The notes: generated by a model not told the origin, from the letters alone. Positions 1-6,302 are shown, counted from the first letter of the stretch. The stretch is DNA of 9,175 bases from Thermoplasmata archaeon (GCA_021802165.1 JAKAAU010000048.1:1-9175), one strand, 5' to 3'. Program-made: numbers and translations.

Positions 1-672
1 GGTTATTTCATCTGCTTTTTTGTAATCACCGTGGACTTCCAGCCATCTGGGTGATTCTTTTAACCTTGTTCTTACCGCCCATATAGCAAATCCAACTGCT
101 GCCATGAACCAGAATAATATCCTCCAGGAATAATACACCGGAGCAACCTTATCCATGGCATATGTTAAAGCTGCTATAACAAATCCTGCAGTTACGGCTA
201 TAGTGTATACCCAGGCCAGCCTATTTCCCCTTACCTTTGCTGGCATCATTTCTGTTGTGAAGGAATCTACAAGCGGGAATTCCCCTCCTACTCCTATACC
301 ACCAATGAATATAAAAATAGCTATCAGAATGGGGATAGACATGAATCCTGCTATCAGCATTCCAAATGAAAATACAAGCAAATTATACAGGAATACGAAT
401 TTTCTTCCTTTTCTATCTGCGAGCCATCCAAAGAATGCACTTCCGAAAAATTCACCCATGAAAAATGCTGTGGTTATAATTAGTGCACCGACGCTGTGTG
501 TTATTCCCAGTACTGACACCATCAGAGCTAGTATAGCACCATTGCCCAGAAGCATGAGCGTCTCCGCCCATTCTCCACCTGCTACCATGAGCAGAAAATC
601 TCTCTGTACCGAGCTGAATGGAAGCCGTTCCAGTCTGTCTGAAACGCTACCCTTATAAGGTTTATTTTGCAT
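1..672 (-). CDS. MFS transporter, metabolite:H+ symporter/sugar-porter type (3' end outside window)
   Basis: The 224 N-terminal codons of a membrane transporter are present; the C-terminal half lies beyond base 1. About six hydrophobic segments are visible (roughly residues 26-54, 61-81, 93-111, 113-130, 152-172, 182-201), the first half of a 12-helix major facilitator. The family loop motif GWLADRKGRK sits at 82-91 between helices 2 and 3. A GxGxGGEfP stretch at 125-133 followed by ExxPxxxRG (141-149), and ESPRW at 206-210 after helix 6, are typical of the sugar-porter and metabolite:H+ symporter branches, which import sugars or organic acids with protons. Substrate is not readable. The gene lies 56 nt downstream of the CoA-transferase on the same strand but has its own TATA box 24 nt before the ATG, and it shares a 12-bp upstream element with the DRE-TIM gene. 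A role in uptake of that pathway's substrate is inference. Confidence 0.9.
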   Translation of the reverse strand, partial: MQNKPYKGSVSDRLERLPFSSVQRDFLLMVAGGEWAETLMLLGNGAILALMVSVLGITHSVGALIITTAFFMGEFFGSAFFGWLADRKGRKFVFLYNLLVFSFGMLIAGFMSIPILIAIFIFIGGIGVGGEFPLVDSFTTEMMPAKVRGNRLAWVYTIAVTAGFVIAALTYAMDKVAPVYYSWRILFWFMAAVGFAIWAVRTRLKESPRWLEVHGDYKKADEIT

Positions 673-690
673 AAAAATACATACAATACA

Positions 691-700
691 TATATATAAA
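691..700 (-). promoter_or_regulatory. TATA box of the MFS transporter gene
   Basis: On the minus strand this reads TTTATATATA, centred about 24 nt before the ATG at 672. That spacing puts the transcription start at or next to the start codon, so the mRNA is probably leaderless; no Shine-Dalgarno sequence is seen. Confidence 0.6.
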
Positions 701-707
701 GTAGTAT

Positions 708-719
708 TATAATATGTTA
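708..719 (-). promoter_or_regulatory. 12-bp element TAACATATTATA, copy 1
   Basis: On the minus strand the word occupies 36-47 nt upstream of the MFS start codon, just outside the TATA/BRE region where archaeal activators often bind. An identical word lies at exactly the same distance from the DRE-TIM gene start (2917-2928). The shared spacing argues for a common operator; the binding protein is unknown. Confidence 0.5.
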
Positions 720-728
720 GAGTTTCGA

Positions 729-1847
729 TTATATAATCATTTCCCTCTTTAAGTTTCCAATCTCTTTTTCGGTATATCCGATTTCCAATAAAATCGATTC
801 CGTATCCCTTCCAAGTTCAGGTGCGCTATGTTTTTTAATTTCAGCAAATGGCATTCCCGGTATTTTATAATCCTCATCCCGATACAATGTATTCAGTAAA
901 TATTTCTCCGCATGGATGTCATAAAGAAGGTCCCATGGGCGGTTGAGTACACCATAGCTGATATTATGAACATTAAGTTTCTCCTTTATGCCATTAAAAT
1001 CCATAGTAAGCATTACTTTCTGTATTTCAGGAATAATAGTATCACGGTGTTTATATCTGCCTGCATTTGTTGAGAGCTCCATGTTATCTATAAAATGTGT
1101 AAGTTCGAATGCCTCGCAGAAATCCTTCCACTGGGCATCGGTTGCCACGGCAATGAATATCTTCTTGTTATCCGCAGATAAGAAATAATCATAAATCCCC
1201 CATGCAAAATTTCTCTCATTGATAGGTGGTAAATCCATTTTCTCTATCTGATAAGTTGCTATATGCTGGCCGGCAAGGAACATCGCCATCTCGAACAATC
1301 CTATTTCAATAAACCCAGACTTCTTTTCAGAGATAAATTGCAGTATTCTAGATACTCCTATTATGGCAGCAACCATATCCACCACGGATGCTCCCATTCG
1401 CATAGGTTTTCCATATATTCCCGTCATATAAGCCAGTCCCGATTCTATTTCAATTGGATAATCAAGTGATTTTCTTCCATGATAAGGCCCTTCCATATAA
1501 CCCTTGATAGATAAATAAATAATGTCCGGTTTAAGTTTCTTGCACTCCTCATAGGAAAACCCAAGTCTATTCATTGTACCCGGAGCCAAATTCTCTATAA
1601 TAATATTGGATGTTTTTATCAGGGACCTGAGAATTTTCTTTCCCTGTTCCTTGCTTATATCCAGAGAAACACTCTTCTTATCCCTGTTATAATACAGAAA
1701 AGTACCGGCACTTGTACCATTTAAGCTTCTAGATACATCACCGTTTCCTGGTTTTTCTATTTTTATAATTTCGTATCCCATATCCCCCAGCACCAATCCA
1801 GCGGTGGGTCCTGCTACTATTTGTCCTATCTCTATTACCCGCTTCAT
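729..1847 (-). CDS. Class III CoA-transferase (CaiB/BaiF family)
   Basis: This 372-residue enzyme should move coenzyme A from an acyl-CoA to a free carboxylic acid in the cytoplasm. The length matches the family. The N-terminus carries the usual VIEIGQIVAGPTAGLVLGDMGYEIIKIEKPGNGD-type opening (residues 4-37, positions given rather than aligned). The stretch GKPMRMGASVVDM (146-158) corresponds to the family's catalytic region, with Asp157 as the expected nucleophile (formyl-CoA transferase uses Asp169). GRKSLDYPIEIESGLAYMTG (124-143) is also a familiar family segment. The ATG overlaps the TGA of the upstream DRE-TIM gene in an ATGA arrangement, and a GGGTGGG stretch at 1853-1859 lies 5 nt before it, so translation is probably coupled and the two genes form one operon. 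Acyl donor and acceptor cannot be told from sequence; a product or substrate of the neighbouring enzyme is the natural guess. Confidence 0.9.
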   Translation of the reverse strand: MKRVIEIGQIVAGPTAGLVLGDMGYEIIKIEKPGNGDVSRSLNGTSAGTFLYYNRDKKSVSLDISKEQGKKILRSLIKTSNIIIENLAPGTMNRLGFSYEECKKLKPDIIYLSIKGYMEGPYHGRKSLDYPIEIESGLAYMTGIYGKPMRMGASVVDMVAAIIGVSRILQFISEKKSGFIEIGLFEMAMFLAGQHIATYQIEKMDLPPINERNFAWGIYDYFLSADNKKIFIAVATDAQWKDFCEAFELTHFIDNMELSTNAGRYKHRDTIIPEIQKVMLTMDFNGIKEKLNVHNISYGVLNRPWDLLYDIHAEKYLLNTLYRDEDYKIPGMPFAEIKKHSAPELGRDTESILLEIGYTEKEIGNLKREMII

Positions 1848-2881
1848 GCAAACCCACCCGCAATTTTGATTATATCATTTATATTGAGCACTTCCCCTCT
1901 TCTGGCAGACTCATCCTTAATCATTGAAACAATACTTTCAAGGTTTTTATCATCATATTTTATTTCATTGTTATTCAGTATTTCCATGATCATTTTTTTA
2001 CCTGTGTAAACATTAACAGAATAATTCCTCTCTTCAAAAACAGAATCGTAGGCGACATGCGTGCCGGCCGTCTGGATACCTGAGTTGTTGCCATAAATTG
2101 GAATATTGTCAACAAAGAATTTCAGGCCTATCTTTTTTAATATTAAATCATACATATAATTATATACTTTTTTTAATCTGTCAAAATTTATAGTATTTTC
2201 GATCCCGTTTGTAGCAAGATAGTCAGCAATTGTTATGCTATCTGCTATCCCGTTTCTTTCTCCGGTTCCGAAGATAGTCGTATCAACATAATCAGAACCA
2301 GCAATTATTGCGGATACTGTATTGGCAGCCGCCATTCCATGGTCATTATGGCAGTGGGCCTCAATCTTTATTCCGGTGGCATTTTTTACAGATTTGATAA
2401 TGTTCCATATTTTTTCTGGATACAGTGCTCCTCTGGTATCTGGAAGCTGGACAACGTCAACCCCAGCATCCTCCATTCTTTTGCAGAATTTTATAATCTC
2501 ATTAATACCGAACATGTCAATATCAACAAATCCAACTTCAACCAGTTTATCCTTCGTGCATGCATATTTTATATTCTCTACAATGGAATCTATGTTATCT
2601 ATTTTGAATGGAAGATGAAGTGATATGTTTGCCCCTGTTTCATTGATAATATCTATGTCCTGTTTCAAGGTTCTGCCAAGCCCGAAAACCTCAGAAAAAA
2701 ATCCTTTTCTGACTATATCGCATGTGGCATCAAATTCGGACCAGTGCGCCGGTGGATATGAAACCAGTGCTCTTTTTATTCCTGCTTCAGAAATCAGCCG
2801 GGCCAGTTCAATTTTTTCGGTTTTAGAAAATGTAAATCCCGGAGTTTGCATGCCTTCCCGCAAAGTATCATCTGTAATCAT
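1844..2881 (-). CDS. DRE-TIM metallolyase, homocitrate/isopropylmalate synthase-like
   Basis: A 345-residue TIM-barrel enzyme of the HMGL-like family, which make or break C-C bonds between acyl-CoA and oxo acids. Visible motifs: DDTLREGMQTPG at residues 4-15, HCHNDHG at 176-182 and GTGERNG at 205-211. His176 and His178 with Glu9 are the likely metal ligands. LREG, with Glu where isopropylmalate and citramalate synthases have Asp (LRDG), is the form I know from lysine-pathway homocitrate synthases. A subdomain resembling the synthase lid follows (N265/N266 and GTHVAYD near 273-279), but the C-terminal leucine-type regulatory domain is absent. This argues for a condensing enzyme rather than an HMG-CoA lyase; product unknown. 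The frame is open to a TTG at 2890, but the ATG at 2881 lies 24 nt from a TATA-like box and gives the same element spacing as the MFS gene, so I prefer it. First gene of the operon with the CoA-transferase. Confidence 0.85.
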   Translation of the reverse strand: MITDDTLREGMQTPGFTFSKTEKIELARLISEAGIKRALVSYPPAHWSEFDATCDIVRKGFFSEVFGLGRTLKQDIDIINETGANISLHLPFKIDNIDSIVENIKYACTKDKLVEVGFVDIDMFGINEIIKFCKRMEDAGVDVVQLPDTRGALYPEKIWNIIKSVKNATGIKIEAHCHNDHGMAAANTVSAIIAGSDYVDTTIFGTGERNGIADSITIADYLATNGIENTINFDRLKKVYNYMYDLILKKIGLKFFVDNIPIYGNNSGIQTAGTHVAYDSVFEERNYSVNVYTGKKMIMEILNNNEIKYDDKNLESIVSMIKDESARRGEVLNINDIIKIAGGFA

Positions 2882-2900
2882 AGAATACAATTATTAAGGG

Positions 2901-2909
2901 ATATTTAAT
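2901..2909 (-). promoter_or_regulatory. TATA box of the DRE-TIM/CoA-transferase operon
   Basis: Minus-strand ATTAAATAT is centred 24 nt before the ATG at 2881, implying a leaderless transcript. It aligns in phase with the TATA box of the MFS gene when the two promoters are lined up on the shared upstream 12-mer. Confidence 0.5.
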
Positions 2910-2916
2910 CTCATCA

Positions 2917-2928
2917 TATAATATGTTA
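2917..2928 (-). promoter_or_regulatory. 12-bp element TAACATATTATA, copy 2
   Basis: Identical to the word at 708-719 and likewise 36-47 nt upstream of the start codon (2881). It lies in the 171-bp gap between the operon and the divergent HTH_10 regulator, which makes that protein a candidate binder. Confidence 0.5.
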
Positions 2929-2952
2929 AAATTACAATCTCTATCGGTAAAA

Positions 2953-2976
2953 ATAATTTCCACTACTAGGAATTTT
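2953..2976. repeat. Imperfect inverted repeat in the divergent intergenic region
   Basis: AATTTCC and GGAATTTT flank the spacer ACTACTA; four inner pairs are perfect, followed by a mismatch and two more pairs. It sits between the two divergent promoters and could be an operator, but the arms are weak. Confidence 0.2.
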
Positions 2977-3024
2977 CATACAAACTAATATATTCGTCAA
3001 TCGACATTTTTACAGTTCATTAAA

Positions 3025-3032
3025 TTTATATA
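3025..3032 (+). promoter_or_regulatory. TATA box of the HTH_10 regulator gene
   Basis: TTTATATA is centred about 24-25 nt before the ATG at 3053, the leaderless spacing seen elsewhere in the window. This supports ATG 3053 as the true start. Confidence 0.6.
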
Positions 3033-3052
3033 TAGCCGAATGTTAAGTAATT

Positions 3053-3697
3053 ATGTATTTTCTGAGTTTGCATGTGGACGGTCATTGTAGTCTTGCAAAA
3101 TCAACAGAAGATAATCAGTCAAAAATTATAATATCTAGTATTTATAACATATTCAATGGCCATAATTCTCTTCTTGCATATTCTGTCGGCAGCACAATTA
3201 TGGATAACCACAGTATAGATTTTAAAGAAATACATTTTTTCAAGGGCAAGCATGCCAACATGTTTACAGGTACAAAAGCAGGACACGAGGTAATGCAATC
3301 CATTTTTGAGACAGGAGGCATACCAATGTATCCCTTTGTTGCAATGAACGGTGGTGAGAGTTATTTCATCATCCATATGAGCCGGGAATCAATGATGAAC
3401 AACATAAGCATTATTGAAAAACATAATAAGGTTAAATCATACGATTATATTAAAATCGATTCCGGTGATGGGATCATGGATATTTCACGGCATTTAAATA
3501 GAGAAATAAATCTGTTTGACCTCACTGACACAGAAAGAAAAGTAATACAGGAAGCAATGAGTGCAGGATATCTTGACTGGCCAAGGTCCATTAGTTTAGA
3601 CGAACTGGCTGAGAGATTTGCCACATCGAAACCTACTGTTCTTTTTCATATAAGAAATGCAGAAAGAAAAATATTATCATGTTTCATTTCAAAATAG
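3053..3697 (+). CDS. HTH_10 (Bat-type) transcriptional regulator
   Basis: A 214-residue protein with a C-terminal helix-turn-helix of the bacterio-opsin-activator type (HTH_10) at about 157-208. It begins LTDTERKVIQEA, continues AGYLDWPRSISLDELAE and ends with the recognition region TSKPTVLFHIRNAERKIL, which follow the family pattern closely. The first 150 residues show no domain I can name; two strand/helix segments (about 2-34 and 103-137, the latter YFIIHMSRES to YIKID) suggest a small ligand-sensing fold, and several His/Cys near the start (H7, H11, C12) are notable. It is transcribed divergently from the DRE-TIM/CoA-transferase operon, a common arrangement for a local regulator, so control of that operon and the MFS gene is a reasonable inference. 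Its stop lies 3 nt from the convergent glycosyltransferase stop. Confidence 0.85.
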   Translation: MYFLSLHVDGHCSLAKSTEDNQSKIIISSIYNIFNGHNSLLAYSVGSTIMDNHSIDFKEIHFFKGKHANMFTGTKAGHEVMQSIFETGGIPMYPFVAMNGGESYFIIHMSRESMMNNISIIEKHNKVKSYDYIKIDSGDGIMDISRHLNREINLFDLTDTERKVIQEAMSAGYLDWPRSISLDELAERFATSKPTVLFHIRNAERKILSCFISK

Positions 3698-3711
3698 ATA
3701 TTATTTTTTAT
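3698..3711 (+). terminator. T-rich stretch after the regulator stop
   Basis: TATTATTTTTTATT directly follows the TAG of the regulator, the kind of T-run at which archaeal RNA polymerase stops. It lies inside the 3' end of the convergent glycosyltransferase gene. Confidence 0.35.
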
Positions 3712-4474
3712 TCCGGTTAACTCTGCCGCGTATATAACCTCTCAGACCGTAAAAATTTCGTATAACATAAAGCGGAGAAAAAAGTTCTTTAGCCGTTAAT
3801 TTATGTTTAAAATCTATTTTATTCTTGTATTTCTGTTTGAGTTGCCATCTTCCGTATCCGTTCCAGTATGCCTGCTTTTTGAAATCCCTGAACGTTTCGC
3901 GAGTCTTGGTATAAACAATACAGTCAGGGCAGATTGCATATTTGGCACCAGAGCTGATTGCCCTAATATTTAAATCTATATCCTCAGCAGTTACAAATTT
4001 TGCATCAAAACCACCGATCATGGTGAACAAATCCTTAGAATACATGAGATTCGATGAAGGCATTGTAACATCAAACCCTTTATAAAAGAGTTTAAATCTT
4101 TCCATGGAATAATTCATATTCCCCGTATTTTTCGTAATTCCGGCGACAACATCATAATTTTCGGTATATCTCCTCAGATTTCTGACCCAGTTTTCACCTG
4201 CAATAGCATCACCATCTATAAATGCTACATATTTGTATTTGGATTTCGAAACGCCGTAATTTCTTCCTGCTCCCCTGGTTGTCTTCTCCCTGTAATATTT
4301 GACAAAATCATACTTCGCTGAATATTCATTCATAATATCCCCAGTTTTATCGAAACTCATTGAATCAACAACTATGATTTCAAATGGTTGTTCCTGCGGT
4401 ATAAGGGATACCATTAAATCTCTGATGTTTTTCTCCTCGTTGAGAACAGTGATTATAATTGAAATGCCTTCCAT
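3701..4474 (-). CDS. Family 2 glycosyltransferase
   Basis: A 257-residue GT-A fold enzyme that should transfer a sugar from a nucleotide-sugar to an acceptor such as a lipid carrier, glycolipid or protein glycan. The N-terminal strand SIIITVLNEEKNI (5-17), the nucleotide-binding VVDSMSFDKTGD (35-46), the metal-binding DGD at 87-89 and the acidic AEDIDL at 163-168 (likely catalytic region) are in the standard order. No transmembrane helix is seen; the C-terminal segment 226-257 is basic and could be membrane-associated. Donor and acceptor cannot be told. The ATG follows the stop of the small zinc-protein gene after 6 nt, so it is the last gene of a GINS51-led cluster. No Shine-Dalgarno sequence is obvious. 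Why a glycosyltransferase sits behind a replication gene is unclear and may only reflect compact packing. Confidence 0.9.
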   Translation of the reverse strand: MEGISIIITVLNEEKNIRDLMVSLIPQEQPFEIIVVDSMSFDKTGDIMNEYSAKYDFVKYYREKTTRGAGRNYGVSKSKYKYVAFIDGDAIAGENWVRNLRRYTENYDVVAGITKNTGNMNYSMERFKLFYKGFDVTMPSSNLMYSKDLFTMIGGFDAKFVTAEDIDLNIRAISSGAKYAICPDCIVYTKTRETFRDFKKQAYWNGYGRWQLKQKYKNKIDFKHKLTAKELFSPLYVIRNFYGLRGYIRGRVNRNKK

Positions 4475-4480
4475 TACAAT

Positions 4481-4666
4481 TTACCAGTCCATTCTCTGAT
4501 TTTCCCTTTCTTTTTTAGTATTTTTTTTATATTCCTTATAATGTGCCTTGCATAAATGAACCTTTGTTTTCTCCTCTTTCAGTGAAAAAACCTTTCCGGC
4601 AAGGTCAGCCGGAACTGTCTGGAAGCTCTTTTCATTGCATCCTGTTACGTCGCATATTTTATCCAT
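4481..4666 (-). CDS. Small zinc-finger-like protein, conserved archaeal type
   Basis: A 61-residue protein with Cys5 and Cys10 (CDVTGC) near the start and a Cys/His pair in LCKAHYKEYKK (Cys34, His37), which together could bind one zinc ion. The C-terminal half is strongly basic and ends in RMDW. The layout, CxVxxC followed by LCxxHYKEYKK and a basic tail, resembles small uncharacterised archaeal proteins I recall; I cannot assign a function, though nucleic-acid binding is plausible. The frame stays open upstream to an ATG at 4720 inside the GINS51 gene, but those 18 residues precede the zinc motif, and a TTATAAA lies 25 nt before the ATG at 4666, so I use the shorter form. It starts 22 nt after the GINS51 stop and ends 6 nt before the glycosyltransferase. 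Confidence 0.7.
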   Translation of the reverse strand: MDKICDVTGCNEKSFQTVPADLAGKVFSLKEEKTKVHLCKAHYKEYKKNTKKERENQRMDW

Positions 4667-4687
4667 GGAATGACAATATAATATGTG

Positions 4688-4694
4688 TTTATAA
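4688..4694 (-). promoter_or_regulatory. Possible internal TATA box for the zinc-protein gene
   Basis: Minus-strand TTATAAA is centred 25 nt before ATG 4666 and overlaps the GINS51 stop codon. It could drive a separate leaderless transcript of the zinc protein and glycosyltransferase. AT-richness makes a chance match possible. Confidence 0.3.
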
Positions 4695-5339
4695 TTTTTT
4701 ACCTTTTTCAATATACACACATGCGCTGTGGTTGTTTAAAATTCTGGCAAATGGCGGTGAAATATATATTATATCATTTTTATGAAGATAATAATCTCTT
4801 TCAGGCTGCGCTATGGGTGGCTGATCCTTAACAATTCTCACCGGAACGGGTTCCTCCGTAATATCTGTATTTTCCAGATCAGATTCAGGTTTTTCTTCTG
4901 GTGGCCTCTCCTCCACAATAGTTGTTGTCTCTTCCAGTTTTCCCTGTTCCTCTGGTTTTGTTGCACCAAGAAAATCATTATAGTAATTCTTCATCTGTTC
5001 ATTTAAATCCCTCATAATTCCTTTTTCTTCAGGGCTCATGTTATAAATGAATTCTTCTATTTCATCATAAACAGAATATTTTGCAATTTTTTCAAATCTA
5101 ACCTGAAAAAACGCCTTGAAATTTTTTCGTGCATCATCCAGTAGCTTTGTTATTTCCATGTATTCTGTTATATCCGTGGATACAACTCTTTCTTTTTCTG
5201 CATTGAGGTCAACGAATAATGAATATATGTTTTTGTAGAAATTTGGTTCTATTTTATTCAGTTTTCTGGATTTTCTTTCTGAAAACAGCATGGATTTTAT
5301 ATCCTCCAGGAGCTTGTCATATTTGCTAACATCAATCAT
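4689..5339 (-). CDS. GINS complex subunit, archaeal GINS51 (Gins15) type
   Basis: A 216-residue replication protein. GINS joins the MCM helicase and a Cdc45/RecJ-like partner to form the moving replicative helicase. Residues 1 to about 125 are helical and charged, fitting the GINS A domain. A flexible acidic linker rich in Glu and Pro spans about 128-162. The C-terminus (about 165-210) has the small beta-rich B domain: VPVRIVKD at 165-172, then YYLHKNDIIYISPPFARIL, matching the pattern of a basic-loop/strand module ending in P..A..L. A domain first and B domain last marks the 51 type. Thermoplasma acidophilum GINS51 has been reported to work as a homotetramer, and no GINS23 is seen here. The frame extends to an ATG at 5357, but a TATA box centred 26 nt before the ATG at 5339 supports the shorter start. 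First gene of a cluster with the zinc protein and glycosyltransferase. Confidence 0.8.
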   Translation of the reverse strand: MIDVSKYDKLLEDIKSMLFSERKSRKLNKIEPNFYKNIYSLFVDLNAEKERVVSTDITEYMEITKLLDDARKNFKAFFQVRFEKIAKYSVYDEIEEFIYNMSPEEKGIMRDLNEQMKNYYNDFLGATKPEEQGKLEETTTIVEERPPEEKPESDLENTDITEEPVPVRIVKDQPPIAQPERDYYLHKNDIIYISPPFARILNNHSACVYIEKGKKL

Positions 5340-5360
5340 TATAATTGCGAATATCATAGC

Positions 5361-5370
5361 TATTTAAATA
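5361..5370 (-). promoter_or_regulatory. TATA box of the GINS51 cluster
   Basis: TATTTAAATA, part of the 12-bp palindrome CTATTTAAATAG (5360-5371), is centred 26 nt before ATG 5339 and only 8 nt before ATG 5357. This decides the start and implies a leaderless mRNA. Confidence 0.6.
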
Positions 5371-5388
5371 GTTATCAGTGTGTATAAT

Positions 5389-5402
5389 TTTCAAATTTGA
5401 AA
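5389..5402. repeat. 14-bp perfect palindrome upstream of GINS51
   Basis: TTTCAAATTTGAAA is a perfect two-fold palindrome 50-63 nt upstream of the GINS51 ATG (5339) and 18 nt outside its TATA box. A dimeric DNA-binding protein could use it. With no loop it is unlikely to be an RNA hairpin terminator. Confidence 0.35.
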
Positions 5403-5438
5403 GTCCTAAATGCCAGATTTCACCGGTAAATATTACGT

Positions 5439-6269
5439 TTACAGATCAAAAAATTCCTTTCTGTAAAACCTATAAGGTATCTCTTCAAAAATTCGGTGAA
5501 ATATCTCACTGTAATTTATACAGGAATTTTTTATCATCTCACATCTTTTTGGAACAGAATATACAGGTATAACCTTTCCTGGTTTTTCTCTCTGGTCAGT
5601 GTAATCAGTTTCTAGCAAAAAATCACTTCCCGATTCGAGGGCTATCCTCACATTATTTCTGGAGGCAACCAGAGATTTCAAAATACTTGTAGAATATCCC
5701 AGATCAACGGCATTCGCATGATGTTTCATAACCCGATCTATGCTGTAATGCTTTTTAATTATTTCTTCAATTTTCGCATAACCGTGAGAGGACATATCCT
5801 CCGTGTGAAGTATTAACGGGATATCATAATCTTTGCATACATCAAGTGCATACTCAAGAATTTTACCAGAATCCTTGTAAACATTGTCTTCAACAGGAAA
5901 GTGCGGAAAACCTATTTCTCCCATGGCATCTGCCTTTCCTTCCCTGATCATTCTCGCCGCCAAATCTATTCCTGTCTTCATTGATAAAATAGGGTCGATT
6001 CCTGCAGAAATGAAATAAAAATAATCCAGCGGATATGGTCCAATTGTAATAACGGTGTTAACCCCTCGATTTGAAGCTTCTCTGGCTACTGAAATGGTTT
6101 CTTCATATAGTTTTGTATAATGATCTTCAGGAGCATAATTATAATCAGGAAAATTAACTATATTCATTGAAGTACCACCATATTTCTTGAACTCCTCCAC
6201 AGCATCAAGAAAATATCCATTTCTTCTTAAATGGAGAAAATTATCAAATACCGATCTGAATATAACCAT
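5439..6269 (-). CDS. TatD-like metal-dependent hydrolase (archaeal COG1099 type)
   Basis: A 276-residue TIM-barrel protein of the amidohydrolase superfamily, related to TatD nucleases. Expected metal ligands are visible: Glu118 in MGEIGFPHF, His155 in LILHTED, His183/His184 in MKHHA, and Asp222 in ETDYTDQREKPG; the last motif with the following VYSVPKR is characteristic of the archaeal group. Its N-terminal metal motif is odd: TatD enzymes have HxH, but here the sequence is DNFLHL (9-14), so the first His is Phe11 while His13 remains. The codon is a clear TTT, and the flanking frame is intact. The protein may bind fewer metals or be altered in activity. Substrate unknown; DNA or a small ester/amide are possible from the family. 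The ATG has a TATA box 25 nt upstream, and the gene is divergent from psmA with 170 bp between them. Confidence 0.8.
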   Translation of the reverse strand: MVIFRSVFDNFLHLRRNGYFLDAVEEFKKYGGTSMNIVNFPDYNYAPEDHYTKLYEETISVAREASNRGVNTVITIGPYPLDYFYFISAGIDPILSMKTGIDLAARMIREGKADAMGEIGFPHFPVEDNVYKDSGKILEYALDVCKDYDIPLILHTEDMSSHGYAKIEEIIKKHYSIDRVMKHHANAVDLGYSTSILKSLVASRNNVRIALESGSDFLLETDYTDQREKPGKVIPVYSVPKRCEMIKNSCINYSEIFHRIFEEIPYRFYRKEFFDL

Positions 6270-6276
6270 ATATGGT
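6265..6276. repeat. 12-bp palindrome over the TatD start codon
   Basis: ACCATATATGGT is a perfect palindrome covering the expected transcription start and ATG of the TatD-like gene, a position where a bound repressor would block initiation. Two-fold symmetry at a start site may also arise by chance in AT-rich DNA. Confidence 0.3.
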
Positions 6277-6283
6277 AATAAAA

Positions 6284-6302
6284 CACAATTATATTTATTG
6301 TG
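6284..6302. repeat. Inverted repeat bracketing the TatD TATA box
   Basis: CACAAT (6284-6289) and ATTGTG (6297-6302) form perfect 6-bp arms around a 7-bp spacer that holds most of the TATA box. A protein bound here would compete with TBP, so this is a candidate operator. Confidence 0.35.
6291..6298 (-). promoter_or_regulatory. TATA box of the TatD-like gene
   Basis: Minus-strand ATAAATAT is centred about 25 nt before the ATG at 6269, consistent with a leaderless transcript and with that ATG being the true start. Confidence 0.6.

Noticed and set aside
155..658. Long plus-strand open frame of 167 codons
   Set aside because: It lies wholly opposite the MFS transporter, whose protein has clear family motifs; the plus-strand product shows none.
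2882..2890. TTG start at 2890 for the DRE-TIM gene
   Set aside because: It adds three residues, and the ATG at 2881 fits both the TATA box and the shared element spacing.
4677..4686. Third copy of the word ACATATTATA (minus strand)
   Set aside because: Only 10 of 12 bases of the shared element match and it lies 11-20 nt from the next start, not at 36-47, so I treat it as chance.
4667..4720. ATG at 4720 as the zinc-protein start
   Set aside because: It overlaps GINS51 by 32 nt and adds residues unrelated to the zinc motif.
5340..5357. ATG at 5357 as GINS51 start
   Set aside because: It would lie 8 nt from the TATA box; the six extra hydrophobic residues do not fit the family N-terminus.
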